DNA from: Candidatus Methanarcanum hacksteinii
GTDB taxonomy: Archaea; Thermoplasmatota; Thermoplasmata; Methanomassiliicoccales; Methanomethylophilaceae
Direction of reading: 5' to 3'
Length of the DNA: 64,000 nucleotides
Assembly (NCBI GenBank): GCA_006954405.1
Contig: LVVQ01000001.1
Location: 496,001-560,000 of the forward strand
Within the stretch, counting starts at the first letter, position 1. The number at the start of each line of letters is the position of its first letter. The position numbers and the translations under genes are program-made. A model generated the notes under the pieces. That model saw only the letters and a list, made by a program, of their open reading frames with translations, was not told the DNA's origin and did no database searches. Shown here in pieces: positions 17,065 to 27,113 of the stretch.

Positions 17065-17448
17065 TTACGCGAGCAGGATTGCGTTAACACTTCCATCCTG
17101 GCCAGGCCTGGATGTAACAACAGCTTTGCTTCCATCTTCAAGGTCGATCGTTGCGCCCTTGTTCAAGATGTTACGCTGGATGTAGTTCGGGTCTGCCGGG
17201 TTTGCACTGACATTGACGATCTTCATCTTCGTTACTTTGCCGCTGTTCTTGTCAACAACATTCGCATATTCTGCTACAAGCATACCAACCTTGACATTTC
17301 CACCGGCTCCGCGGTACTGTTTCAGTGACTCTGCACCGAGCTTAGTGAACTGCTTCTCTCTGCCGATTTCGAATTTCCTCTTGTTAGCACTGGGGACACG
17401 CCTGCCTCCAGTGGGCTTTCTGTTGGATTTTCCCTGCCAAATTGCCAT
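17065..17448 (-). CDS. rps8e: small-subunit ribosomal protein S8e
   Basis: The 127-residue protein starts MAIWQGKSNRKPTGGRRVPSANKRKFEIGRE, the S8e signature, and ends with GSKAVVTSRPGQDGSVNAILLA. It is an archaeal/eukaryotic protein of the small subunit body. A TATA box at about 17477-17487 on the minus strand (GATTTATATAC) gives a leader of about 9 bases. Confidence 0.96.
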   Translation of the reverse strand: MAIWQGKSNRKPTGGRRVPSANKRKFEIGREKQFTKLGAESLKQYRGAGGNVKVGMLVAEYANVVDKNSGKVTKMKIVNVSANPADPNYIQRNILNKGATIDLEDGSKAVVTSRPGQDGSVNAILLA

Positions 17449-17476
17449 GATTACCGAGACCCTCTAACATCGAACT

Positions 17477-17487
17477 GTATATAAATC
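17477..17487 (-). promoter_or_regulatory. TATA box for S8e
   Basis: GATTTATATAC on the minus strand, about 34 bases before the ATG at 17448. It would drive rps8e and probably srp19 and nnr behind it. Confidence 0.5.
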
Positions 17488-17505
17488 TTTCATCTCGCTA
17501 TATAA

Positions 17506-18150
17506 TCACAGGAGGTCTGATGATTCTACAAGCCTAGCATTGATGGCATCATCATTCAGTTCAAGAATCGCTGCATGTCCTTCTTTAGCAGGACCGGGGT
17601 TGATGAACAATGTGTCATTGATCTTCAGAATGCCTATCGCCTCATGTATGTGTCCAGAGAGAGCAACTTTCGGCTTGTATCTCTCGACGATCTTCTTTAT
17701 CGCAGTGCTTCCGACATGAAGTCCCGACGGGATCTCATCGAGTATCCCGTTGGATGGGGCATGCGTCATCAGTATGTCGATGCCTTCACAGATCTTATCG
17801 AGATCGGATTCGATAATGTCTTCCTCTATCTCGAATGGCGTGTGGAAGATCGTAGGGTTGCTGCCTCCGTATGCTGCGAATTTGATGTCACCAATGGAGA
17901 ATGCTTTTCCATGTACGCTGTGGCAGACGCTCTCAGCTTTAGTGGGCAGATCCAACGGGTCGCAGTTACCGGGTATGAAATACACATCCTTCTTGAATCT
18001 CTTCAAGGTGTTCACGCCTTCCTCACTCGTTCCAAGATCAGTGACGTCACCAAGGAAGAGTATGGCGTCGATGTCATCCGTTTCAAGTCTCTCGATCCAC
18101 TCGAACGCTGAGCACTGGTTATGAAGATCTGTTAGTACGAGGAATTTCAT
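17506..18150 (-). CDS. YfcE/MJ0936-type metallophosphoesterase
   Basis: The 214-residue protein has the phosphoesterase motifs VLTDLHNQ, LFLGDVTD, PGNCDP (Cys in place of the usual His of GNHD, as in YfcE/MJ0936 relatives), MTHAPSNG and ALSGHIHEAIGI. Relatives hydrolyse phosphodiesters with Mn2+ or Ni2+; the natural substrate is unknown. The C-terminal INPGPAKEGHAAILEL segment is typical. It is divergent from the acidic orphan at 18233. Confidence 0.85.
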   Translation of the reverse strand: MKFLVLTDLHNQCSAFEWIERLETDDIDAILFLGDVTDLGTSEEGVNTLKRFKKDVYFIPGNCDPLDLPTKAESVCHSVHGKAFSIGDIKFAAYGGSNPTIFHTPFEIEEDIIESDLDKICEGIDILMTHAPSNGILDEIPSGLHVGSTAIKKIVERYKPKVALSGHIHEAIGILKINDTLFINPGPAKEGHAAILELNDDAINARLVESSDLL

Positions 18151-18200
18151 GATAATGAATGTGGATTCGATTATTAGACAAAATCGATTGTTTTTCTACA

Positions 18201-18210
18201 GTTATATAAA
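18201..18210 (+). promoter_or_regulatory. TATA box of the acidic orphan gene
   Basis: GTTATATAAA centred about 27 bases before the ATG at 18233, implying a leaderless transcript and helping to reject the longer in-frame start at 18149. Confidence 0.55.
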
Positions 18211-18232
18211 CCATATCTGTATTTTGAGTAGC

Positions 18233-19033
18233 ATGGATAATGCACGTTTGAACAAGATTAAAGGGCGTAAACTCGGCGAGATCGTTCTTTACGCAAGTAT
18301 GATCGCACTTGAGCCTGAAGAAAGGAACGAGTTCGTAGAACTCATAGGTGAGATCAACAGGGATGTCAATGACATAGATGGATTGTTATCCGGTTCCCAG
18401 AGTTCTGAGCATGATCCCATCGTAAACACGAGATACATTGAGAGACTCTCCACACATGAACTCGATGATGAGAGATATCTCAACGAGCTGAGAACAGGGC
18501 AGACGCCCGTTGTTGAGGATATCGTCGAAATGGTCGTTGACGATGATATTGTCGTTTCACCTGTGCCTGAGGAGATCCCATCCTCTGATGAAGTTACGGG
18601 TTCAGAGGATGATGATGTTGATGAACCGTACATGCAGCCTTTGTTCACAGAGGATGACGAGAACATGTTGAGAGAGATCAGGGCGATGAAGAATTCGAAG
18701 GTCGATCTCTTCATCGAACGCGAGTTGGCTGGTAATTTCAAAGAAGAGGCGTGTGAGGATGTCATCCGTTTCACGAAGATCGACATGAGGCTCATAGATC
18801 TCCTTCTGGAGCTCGATTATTCTGATAGGGGTAGATTGGAATCGAATCTGAAGACACTTGTCGATATAGTCAATGGCATGGATGCACCGAAGTACGGAAA
18901 GCTCTATGTCAATTCACTCAACAAAGAGGAAGCGAAGCTTGAGGTAAGGTATAACGAATTCATCGATAAAGTGGATGAACTCGTTAAGGAAAGGTTCCCA
19001 GAGATCGTCCCGGATGCATTAGCGACCGAGTGA
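18233..19033 (+). CDS. acidic protein of unknown function
   Basis: I do not recognise this 266-residue protein. It has a helical N-terminal part (about 1-65, RLNKIKGRKLGEIVLYASMI), a central low-complexity acidic stretch rich in Asp, Glu, Ser and Pro (about 95-140, including SEDDDVDEPY), and a helical C-terminal half (about 150-260) with regularly spaced leucines that could form a coiled coil. No signal peptide or membrane segment is seen. A helical domain pair joined by a flexible acidic linker would fit an adaptor or chromatin-associated role, but nothing in the neighbours supports a specific function. Confidence 0.7.
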   Translation: MDNARLNKIKGRKLGEIVLYASMIALEPEERNEFVELIGEINRDVNDIDGLLSGSQSSEHDPIVNTRYIERLSTHELDDERYLNELRTGQTPVVEDIVEMVVDDDIVVSPVPEEIPSSDEVTGSEDDDVDEPYMQPLFTEDDENMLREIRAMKNSKVDLFIERELAGNFKEEACEDVIRFTKIDMRLIDLLLELDYSDRGRLESNLKTLVDIVNGMDAPKYGKLYVNSLNKEEAKLEVRYNEFIDKVDELVKERFPEIVPDALATE

Positions 19034-19200
19034 TCCTATCAATTCAACTTCTCACTAAACTCCTTATTTTATTATATATTATAATACAGAATAAATTCAA
19101 AATAAATTGTAATGCGGTATGTCGATCGCTACAACCCTCTGATGTAGATTTGAAATGATCGATCGAACGATCTTTTTAGGGATTGATAATAGAATAGAAA

Positions 19201-19287
19201 TGGCGTGGGGGGCGAGATTCGAACTCGCGAGTCCGTACGGACATTAGATTAGCAGTCTAACGCCTTACCAGGCTGGGCCACCCCCAC
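19201..19287 (-). tRNA. tRNA-Ser (anticodon GCT)
   Basis: On the minus strand the gene starts GTGGGGGTGGCCCAGCC, has the anticodon loop ACTGCTAAT (GCT, for AGC/AGU), a long variable arm as expected for serine, GTTCGAATC in the T loop, and closes with the matching acceptor strand plus encoded CCA. A TATA-like GTTTAATATG lies about 31 bases upstream (19314-19323). Confidence 0.95.
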
Positions 19288-19838
19288 AAGGTAATCTGCT
19301 GTAAGCCGTTCTCATATTAAACATTCTCCACATGCTTTTCGTCCGCTTTTTCTGCAGATCTTTCTTGTTCTTTCTATAACGCGCCAGATCGCCATCGTGG
19401 TGCTGTTTATCAGATGAAATATGCCATTTTTTCGGTGATTATATCGAAATGTAGGAAAAACAATAACCAATTTTTTTTCATGACAGATAAGTATAAGTAG
19501 AGAAGCGCATAACGGGGTAATGCGCGGTGCAAGACACCAAGCACACGAGTAAAGTCGTGGGGTGTGATGGTCCAAAACCATTATATACTCCTTCGATATA
19601 CTCGGAAATGCGCGGCTGAAACCGACAAGCGTTTCAGACGGCAAAGATGGAGAATCAAGATCTCCGCCGACATCACGGCGTGTTCTCTTGTATTCTGACG
19701 TTCGATGCTACGAATGTTCCGTTAGACGGAGCATCGTAATGAGTGTGCCGTTTAGCGGGACAATAGGTGAAACGTGGTAAACTGCCAGTTTCAATTTCAT
19801 CCATCATAAATGACGTTTGAATAGTCAAAATTGATTTG
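19288..19838 (+). promoter_or_regulatory. 16S rRNA promoter region and 5' leader
   Basis: These 551 bases hold no credible gene. Two tandem promoters are visible. P1 has GATAAGTATAAGTAG at 19486-19500 and would start near 19518 in AATGCGCGG. P2 has TTATATAC at 19581-19588 and would start near 19608, again in AATGCGCGG. Between them is a hairpin (CACGA, six bases, TCGTG, about 19542-19560). The leader then forms the 5' strands of the rRNA processing stem at 19697-19712, 19766-19769 and 19773-19786. A short frame on the minus strand at 19312-19644 is not considered a gene. Confidence 0.7.
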
Positions 19839-21308
<1,470 letters not shown>

Positions 21309-21460
21309 ACGCAGAGTGGGGTTAATCCCCACTCTCAAAACATATAAGCGAATTTACATTGCAAGGAAGTCTCAAACGAGTACTTCCCGCAATTCCTTGG
21401 TAGTTTATCACGCACTAAACGTAGCATCGAACGTCACTTGTATCTTCTTTTCTTCAATTT
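21309..21460 (+). other. 16S 3' trailer with hairpins, bulge-helix-bulge partner strand and T-rich end
   Basis: Immediately after the 16S tail is a 9-bp hairpin (21313-21335, AGAGTGGGG, TTAAT, CCCCACTCT), then a 6-bp hairpin GGAAGT...ACTTCC (about 21365-21386). Next are strands complementary to the leader: 21399-21412 with 19773-19786, 21413-21416 with 19766-19769, and 21420-21435 with 19697-19712 (16 perfect pairs). A pyrimidine-rich run (21440-21460) probably ends transcription. Confidence 0.65.
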
Positions 21461-21587
21461 CTATTACTTTAGTCCATTTTGTCACTTCGTCACTGTGAGC
21501 ATCGAACAACATATATTTTGATCTAGTATCAATTCTACATGAATGATAGATGGCTTCGCTATTGTTTTGGATCAGATTTATGAGAAG

Positions 21588-21663
21588 TGGTAGTCCCGTC
21601 CGGATTCGAACCGGGGTCGCCGGCTCCAAAGGCCGGCATGATTGACCACTACACTACGGGACT
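21588..21663 (-). tRNA. tRNA-Gln (anticodon TTG)
   Basis: Minus-strand gene starting AGTCCCGTAGTGTAGTGG, with anticodon loop CTTTGGA (TTG, for CAA), T arm CCCCGGTTCGAATCCGG, a 7-bp acceptor stem AGTCCCG/CGGGACT and encoded CCA. Own TATA-like A/T-rich element at about 21680-21696, overlapping the end of the methylthiotransferase gene. Confidence 0.95.
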
Positions 21664-21695
21664 ATCGTTCTGCCCTATCGAATTAAATTATTTAA

Positions 21696-22940
21696 TCATT
21701 GATGGTTAGCGATCCTTCCGACGAGGTGTGTGGGAGCACTTCCTGTGATCTCAACATCAATGAATGTGCCGATAGGGATGTCAGCCTCTATGCCGATCGG
21801 TCTATAATTCCTATTCCTTGCGATCATTGTTCCAGGCCTTCCGTTTTCTGTCACCAGGGCCCTGTATCTCTGACCGATCAGTGTACTGTTTATGTCGCCC
21901 TCTACAGACATCTTCGTCTCCGTAAGCTCTGTAGAACGTTCTTTAGAAATGTTACCGTGGATCTGGTTCTTCATCGTAGCAGCATCAGTTCCCGGCCTTA
22001 CGGAGAAGCGGGTTATGTTGACGGTGTCCGCATGGAGATCCTTGATGAGCTTGATGCTCTTCTCATGATCCCTTTCAGTCTCACCGGGAAATCCGGTTAT
22101 CAGATCCGTCGCTATACTTATGTCGGGATATCTCTCTCTCAAGCGATTGACGATCCCCATGAAACGATCGACGGTGTAATGTCTTCTCATTTTCTCCAAT
22201 ACCGAATTGCTACCGCTTTGTACAGGTATGTGTAAGAATCTGTAAACCCTCTCGTCCTCCATGACATCCATGAGGTCATCAAGTATGCGATCGAGATTGT
22301 TGGGATTCATCATGCCGATCCTTATCCTGTATTCTCCTTCGAATTCCAGGAATCTCCTGAGGAGTGTTGGTAGATCGGTATCTATGTCACGACCATAGCA
22401 TGCAGTATCCTGTGCTGTAACAAGTATCTCCTTCACACCCGAATCGAGCATGGATTTGAATTCATTCAGAAGTTCATCTTCCTGATAGCTTTTCAACACG
22501 CCTCTTGCGAATCTCGTTATGCAATAGGAGCAATTGCCGAGGCAACCCTGTGCTATTGGCAATATCGCAGAGGCTCCGAACTCGTATGTCTCTGTACAAG
22601 GAGCGCATCCGAATGCACTCTCAACCTTCCCACTGAAGAGATCGTATTGATCCGGCGGTATTATCATCGATTCAGGTAGGCGTATGGATATCCTCTTGGG
22701 TTGTACTTTGGCCATACAACCGGTGACGATGATCTCCTTTCCTTCCTGTTTCAATTCACCCATCCTATGGATCATCTTCTTCTCGGTAGTGTCCACTACG
22801 GTACAGGTATTGAGGATGACGATGTCGGCCTCATCAGGAGAATCAACCCTGGTGTGGCCGAGACTCTCCATCTTCTTGGAGAGCTGTTCACCCTCGCCAA
22901 AATTCATCGTGCAACCATATGATTCCACGAAATATCTCAT
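21696..22940 (-). CDS. tRNA t6A37 methylthiotransferase (archaeal MtaB/CDKAL1 type)
   Basis: The 414-residue protein has the three methylthiotransferase parts: an N-terminal UPF0004 domain with YGCTMNFGEGEQL, DIVILNTCTVVDTTE and VTGCMAKVQP (three cysteines for the auxiliary cluster); a radical SAM domain with QGCLGNCSYCITRFARG (CxxxCxxC); and a C-terminal TRAM domain (about 350-412). Known relatives add a methylthio group to t6A at position 37 of tRNA to give ms2t6A. Pcc1 and Sua5, which make the t6A substrate, are elsewhere in this window. The start is preceded by GAGGTCC, and it follows aIF2-beta by 7 bases. Confidence 0.92.
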   Translation of the reverse strand: MRYFVESYGCTMNFGEGEQLSKKMESLGHTRVDSPDEADIVILNTCTVVDTTEKKMIHRMGELKQEGKEIIVTGCMAKVQPKRISIRLPESMIIPPDQYDLFSGKVESAFGCAPCTETYEFGASAILPIAQGCLGNCSYCITRFARGVLKSYQEDELLNEFKSMLDSGVKEILVTAQDTACYGRDIDTDLPTLLRRFLEFEGEYRIRIGMMNPNNLDRILDDLMDVMEDERVYRFLHIPVQSGSNSVLEKMRRHYTVDRFMGIVNRLRERYPDISIATDLITGFPGETERDHEKSIKLIKDLHADTVNITRFSVRPGTDAATMKNQIHGNISKERSTELTETKMSVEGDINSTLIGQRYRALVTENGRPGTMIARNRNYRPIGIEADIPIGTFIDVEITGSAPTHLVGRIANHQ

Positions 22941-22947
22941 GTGGACC

Positions 22948-23583
22948 TCAGCGTGTAGCCGCTTCAGTGGTCAATGAACCGAATGCAGTCTTGGCGGAGA
23001 TATTAGTGATCTTCGCATGTACGGTGGTTCCCTTCACAGTTCCAGGGACGATGACGATATAATCCATCATCTTACCGATACCATCACCTTTCTTTCCGAC
23101 ATCACTGATGAAGACCTCTACTATGTCCCCTTCCTTCAGTCCGTTGTGCGTATCGGATCTGGATCCTTTCTTGACATTGACAGGCCTGTGTGCACCACAT
23201 GCCTCACATTCAAGAACGAGGGTCCTCCCTTCCTTGACCATCTTCGTATCGGGACGGCCGCATTCGGAACAGATGACGAAAGTGTCCGTGTATGATTGGA
23301 TCTTATCCGCGATATGTCCGGGACTGATCTTGGATTTTAAGATGACCCTGCGACCCTCGAGATTTCCTGGTGTTCCCAGTTCCCTGAGGAGATATTGTAG
23401 GACGTGTTCAGGCTCTCTTCTGAGTGTGTCTGTGACGTCGATGAAGTTCCTGATCACTGTGGTCTTACCTTCCTGAAGCACATCGAGCTCAGGTATTACG
23501 AATCTCTCGTGTGATTCTGCCACTTCAGGCAATTGTTCTTTGGCTCTGTCGAGCAATGCGAAATAGTCTTCATCTGCTGTCAT
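22948..23583 (-). CDS. translation initiation factor aIF2-beta fused to a TRAM domain
   Basis: The 211-residue protein has an N-terminal helix, the IF2-beta core (about 30-115) with a zinc ribbon formed by CSECGRPDTKMV and LECEACGAHRPV (two CxxC pairs), and an added C-terminal TRAM domain (about 145-205, GDIVEVFISDVGKKGDGIGK). aIF2-beta joins alpha and gamma to deliver initiator tRNA. TRAM domains bind RNA. Many archaeal IF2-beta proteins stop after the zinc ribbon, so the fusion is a notable variant. GAGGAATCC precedes the ATG. Confidence 0.9.
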   Translation of the reverse strand: MTADEDYFALLDRAKEQLPEVAESHERFVIPELDVLQEGKTTVIRNFIDVTDTLRREPEHVLQYLLRELGTPGNLEGRRVILKSKISPGHIADKIQSYTDTFVICSECGRPDTKMVKEGRTLVLECEACGAHRPVNVKKGSRSDTHNGLKEGDIVEVFISDVGKKGDGIGKMMDYIVIVPGTVKGTTVHAKITNISAKTAFGSLTTEAATR

Positions 23584-23651
23584 AAGGATTCCTCTTGTCT
23601 GCCCATATATATCATATTTAAAAAGCTTATGCGCGCGCGAGGCAAAAACGG

Positions 23652-23803
23652 ATGCAATCCATTATGTAGTTCGCCATACACGGATAGCAGTTATATACAA
23701 GTTGATTATAGGTGAAATCAGATCATGTCCGAGGATTGCATATCCTTTAAATAGGATAACAATAATCGCGACGTTACTTCAGATAATACTATGAGGTGAA
23801 AAA
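23652..23803 (+). promoter_or_regulatory. rps12: promoter region of the str operon
   Basis: Two TATA-like elements occur: TTATATAC at about 23691-23698 and CTTTAAATAGG at about 23745-23755. The second is embedded in an inverted repeat ATCCT...AGGAT. A wider 9-bp inverted repeat (ATGCAATCC at 23652-23660 and GGATTGCAT at 23733-23741) flanks the first. GAGGTGAA before the TTG start of S12 is the ribosome-binding site. Confidence 0.5.
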
Positions 23804-24232
23804 TTGGGTAGAGGTCTTTATACCGCAAGAAAACTCAGGACTGACAGGCAGCAACATCGCTGGCTGGACAGGGCATACAAGAAGAGAGTACTGAAACTTA
23901 GGGAGAAATCCGATCCTCTTGAGGGTTCATCACAGGCACGCGGAATCGTCCTGGAGAAGGTCGGAGTTGAAGCAAAACAGCCTAACTCCGCTATCAGGAA
24001 ATGTGTGAAAGTCCAGCTCATCAAGAACGGACGTCAGATCACAGCATTCGCGGTTGGAGACGGAGCTATCAACTTCATCGATGAACACGATGAGGTCATG
24101 GTCGAAGGTATCGGTGGAAGGATGGGCCGTTCATACGGAGATATTCCTGGAGTCCGTTACAAGGTCATCAAGGTCAACAACGTTTCGCTCAATGAGATGG
24201 TCAGGGGAAGGACTGACAAACCGGTAAGGTGA
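23804..24232 (+). CDS. rps12: small-subunit ribosomal protein S12
   Basis: The 142-residue protein starts at a TTG behind GAGGTGAA. KQPNSAIRKCVKVQLIKNG is the S12 decoding-centre loop and GRMGRSYGDIPGVRYKVIKVN is the C-terminal part of the family. It lies at the A site of the small subunit and monitors codon pairing. First gene of the str operon; the stop codon overlaps the ribosome-binding site of S7. Confidence 0.97.
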   Translation: MGRGLYTARKLRTDRQQHRWLDRAYKKRVLKLREKSDPLEGSSQARGIVLEKVGVEAKQPNSAIRKCVKVQLIKNGRQITAFAVGDGAINFIDEHDEVMVEGIGGRMGRSYGDIPGVRYKVIKVNNVSLNEMVRGRTDKPVR

Positions 24233-24237
24233 ATTCA

Positions 24238-24807
24238 ATGGAAGAGAAAGCACTTATGTTCGGAAAATACGATCTGTCCGAGGTTACAGTCGCCGATGGC
24301 GGACTGGCAAAATACATAGACCTCACCCCCACAAATGTTCCTCACTCGGGCGGAAAGCATGCAAACAGGTGGTTCGGAAAGTCAAAACTCTGCATTGTTG
24401 AGAGACTCATCAACAATGTAATGAGGACCGAGAAATACACCGGAAAGAAACTCAAAGCTTACGCAGCTGTATCTGAAGCATTCGATATCATCGCTCAGAA
24501 GACAAAGGAGAACCCTGTGCAGATCCTCGTCAACGGGCTCGAGAATGCAGCACCCCGTGAGGAGATCACAAGGCTCCAGTTCGGTGGTGTCTCAGTTCCT
24601 AAAGCAGTCGATATCTCCCCTCAGAGGAGGCTCGATATCGCACTTCGCAACATGAGCACCGGATGTGTCAAAGCATCAACAAAGAACAAGAAACCTATTG
24701 CAAGCTGCATCGCAGATGAGATCATGCTTGCCGCAAAGGGAGATATGACATCATTCTCAGTCGCTAAGAAAGAAGAGATTGAGAGGGTTGCACAGTCCGC
24801 CCGCTGA
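24238..24807 (+). CDS. rps7: small-subunit ribosomal protein S7
   Basis: The 189-residue protein has VERLINNVMRTEKYTGKKLKAYAAVSEAFDIIAQKTKENPVQILVNGLEN, the S7 helical core, and ends near RVAQSAR. S7 organises the head of the small subunit at the E site. An in-frame GTG lies at 24229 but is inside the AGGTGA that serves as ribosome-binding site for the ATG at 24238, so the latter is preferred. Confidence 0.95.
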   Translation: MEEKALMFGKYDLSEVTVADGGLAKYIDLTPTNVPHSGGKHANRWFGKSKLCIVERLINNVMRTEKYTGKKLKAYAAVSEAFDIIAQKTKENPVQILVNGLENAAPREEITRLQFGGVSVPKAVDISPQRRLDIALRNMSTGCVKASTKNKKPIASCIADEIMLAAKGDMTSFSVAKKEEIERVAQSAR

Positions 24808-24831
24808 TCATAAAGAAACAAAGGTGGAATT

Positions 24832-27039
24832 ATGGGCAGAAAAGAGGACAATGTAAAGTACGCAGTCACTCTGATGAAGACACAGCAGTTCATCAGGAAC
24901 ATCGGTACTGCAGCACATATCGATCACGGAAAGACAACATTCTCCGATAATTTGATCGCAGGTGCAGGTATGATGTCATCCGAACTTGCTGGAGAACAGC
25001 GTGTTCTCGACTTCGATGAGCAGGAGGCTGCACGTGGAATTACGATCAATGCAGCATCAGCATCGATGGTCCACGAGTTCGAAGGTCAGAAGTATCTGAT
25101 CAACCTGATCGATACACCTGGTCACGTTGACTTCGGTGGAGACGTCACAAGGGCAATGAGGGCACTCGATGGTGTCTTCATCCTATGCTGTGCTGTCGAA
25201 GGTATCATGCCTCAGACCGAGACTGTCATCAGGCAGGCACTCAAAGAGCGTGTCAAGCCTATGCTTTTCATTAACAAGGTCGACAGGATGATCGTTGAGC
25301 AGCAGGTCACACCTGAGATGATGATCGAGAAGTTCTCGCACATCGTCGCTGAGTTCAACAAGAAGATCGCAACGATCCTCCCCGCACCTCTCAACAAAGA
25401 GTGGCAGGTAAGTATCCAAGATGGAACGGTCGCATTCGGTTCAGCATACAACAACTGGGCTATCTCCGCGACCTACATGAAGAAGAGCGGCGTCTCATTC
25501 AAGGACATCTTTGAGTACTGTGGAAAGGAAGGCGGACAGAAAGAGCTCGCTAAGAAGATCCCTCTCCACGAAGTAGCACTCGAGATGGTCATCAGACACA
25601 TCCCCAACCCTGTGGATGCACAGAAGGTCCGTATTCCCATCATTTGGAAGGGAGACCTCAACACATCTATAGGAAAGCAGATGCTTGCTTGTGACTCCAA
25701 CGGTGACGTATCACTCATGATCAACAAGATTATCATGGATCCTCACGCAGGAGAGATCGCAATCGGAAGGCTCTTCTCAGGAACAGTCAGAAAGGGTATG
25801 ACACTCTACATCTCAGGACAGCCCGCACCTCAGAGGGTACAAGGTGTCGCATTGATGGTCGGTGCAGACCGTATCGCAATCGAGGAATGTGAGGCAGGAA
25901 ACATAGTCGCACTCACTGGATTGAAAGATGCAATTGCTGGTTCAACAGTTTCAACACTCAAGGATATGGAGCCTTTCGAGAGGATGGCCCACTACTCCGA
26001 GCCTGTCGTTACGAAAGCCATCGAAGCAAAGAACATGAAAGATCTGCCTAAGTTGATCGAGGTCCTCAGGACGATCGCTAAAGCCGACCCTTCATTGAAC
26101 ATTGAGATCAACAACGATACTGGTGAACACCTCATCTCAGGAATGGGTGAACTTCACCTTGAGATCACAGAATACAGGATCATCAACGAGCAGGGAGTCG
26201 ACATCGTCTCATCTGCACCTATCGTCGTATATCAGGAATCCGTCAAAGGAAGGAACCCCTCAGAGTTCGAGGGTAAATCACCCAACAAGCATAACAAGTT
26301 CTACTTCATCGTAGAGCCTTTGGAAGAGGGTGTCAAGGAAGCCATCCGCAAGGGTGACATTGATCCTGAAGCGAAGATCAAGGACCCGAAGGCCCTCGCA
26401 AAGATCCTTACTGATGCAGGAATGGACTCAGAGGAAGCAAAAGGTATCGTAGCATTCAAAGGAAACAACGTTCTTCTCGACTGCACAAAAGGTATCCAGT
26501 ATCTCCACGAGACAATGGAACTCATCAAGCAGTCCTTCGAAGAGGCCATGATGAAAGGTCCTCTCGCAGGAGAGAAGGTCGCCGGACTCAAAGTGAAGCT
26601 CATGGATGCAAAACTCCACGAGGATACAATCCACAGAGGTCCTGCACAGGTCATCCCCGCAGTAAGGGATGGTATCTATGGTGCGATGTGTGACGCAGGA
26701 AGGATCCTTCTCGAACCTATGCAGAAGGTATTCATCGCTGTGCCTCCAGATTATATCGGAGGAGCAATCAGTCTCATCAGTCAGCGCCGTGGAACCATTC
26801 TCGACACAGGATCAGATGGTTCGGATTCAACAGTATCCGCACTTTGTCCTGTCGCAGAGATGTTCGGATTCGCAGGCGACGTTCGCGGTTCCACACAGGG
26901 ACGTGCGATCTGGTCTACAGAGAACGCTGGTTTCCAGCAGATCCCGCCAGATCTTCAGAAGAAAGTCGTAACTGAGATCAGAACAAGGAAGGGAATGACG
27001 CCCGAGCCTTATGATTCGAAATACTACGCAGGTATCTGA
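24832..27039 (+). CDS. fusA: translation elongation factor EF-2
   Basis: This 735-residue GTPase has AAHIDHGKTTF (P loop), RGITINAASASM (switch I), DTPGHVDFGG (switch II) and INKVDR (base specificity). The later domains include the tip region in which archaeal EF-2 has a diphthamide histidine; HRGPAQVIPAVRD is consistent with that loop (DxxxHRGxxQ). EF-2 drives translocation. It is preceded by AAAGGTGGAATT and follows S7 by 24 bases. Confidence 0.97.
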   Translation: MGRKEDNVKYAVTLMKTQQFIRNIGTAAHIDHGKTTFSDNLIAGAGMMSSELAGEQRVLDFDEQEAARGITINAASASMVHEFEGQKYLINLIDTPGHVDFGGDVTRAMRALDGVFILCCAVEGIMPQTETVIRQALKERVKPMLFINKVDRMIVEQQVTPEMMIEKFSHIVAEFNKKIATILPAPLNKEWQVSIQDGTVAFGSAYNNWAISATYMKKSGVSFKDIFEYCGKEGGQKELAKKIPLHEVALEMVIRHIPNPVDAQKVRIPIIWKGDLNTSIGKQMLACDSNGDVSLMINKIIMDPHAGEIAIGRLFSGTVRKGMTLYISGQPAPQRVQGVALMVGADRIAIEECEAGNIVALTGLKDAIAGSTVSTLKDMEPFERMAHYSEPVVTKAIEAKNMKDLPKLIEVLRTIAKADPSLNIEINNDTGEHLISGMGELHLEITEYRIINEQGVDIVSSAPIVVYQESVKGRNPSEFEGKSPNKHNKFYFIVEPLEEGVKEAIRKGDIDPEAKIKDPKALAKILTDAGMDSEEAKGIVAFKGNNVLLDCTKGIQYLHETMELIKQSFEEAMMKGPLAGEKVAGLKVKLMDAKLHEDTIHRGPAQVIPAVRDGIYGAMCDAGRILLEPMQKVFIAVPPDYIGGAISLISQRRGTILDTGSDGSDSTVSALCPVAEMFGFAGDVRGSTQGRAIWSTENAGFQQIPPDLQKKVVTEIRTRKGMTPEPYDSKYYAGI

Positions 27040-27047
27040 GGCTTAAA

Positions 27048-27104
27048 CTTAAATACAAAACACTATATGGAGCAATTCAGGCTTAAATTAATCCTATAAA
27101 GGAG
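27048..27104 (+). promoter_or_regulatory. internal promoter before EF-1A
   Basis: A CTTAAATACAAAA element at about 27048-27060 could act as TATA box with start near 27079, so EF-1A may be transcribed both with EF-2 and on its own. GGCTTAAA occurs twice in the gap (about 27040 and 27080). AAAGGAGG lies 7-12 bases before the ATG. Confidence 0.4.
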
Positions 27105-27113
27105 GAAAAAAAC

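Noticed and set aside
19312..19644. 110-codon open frame on the minus strand across the 16S promoter region
   Set aside because: It overlaps both rRNA promoters, has no ribosome-binding site, and its protein (many Arg, Cys and Ser) resembles no family.
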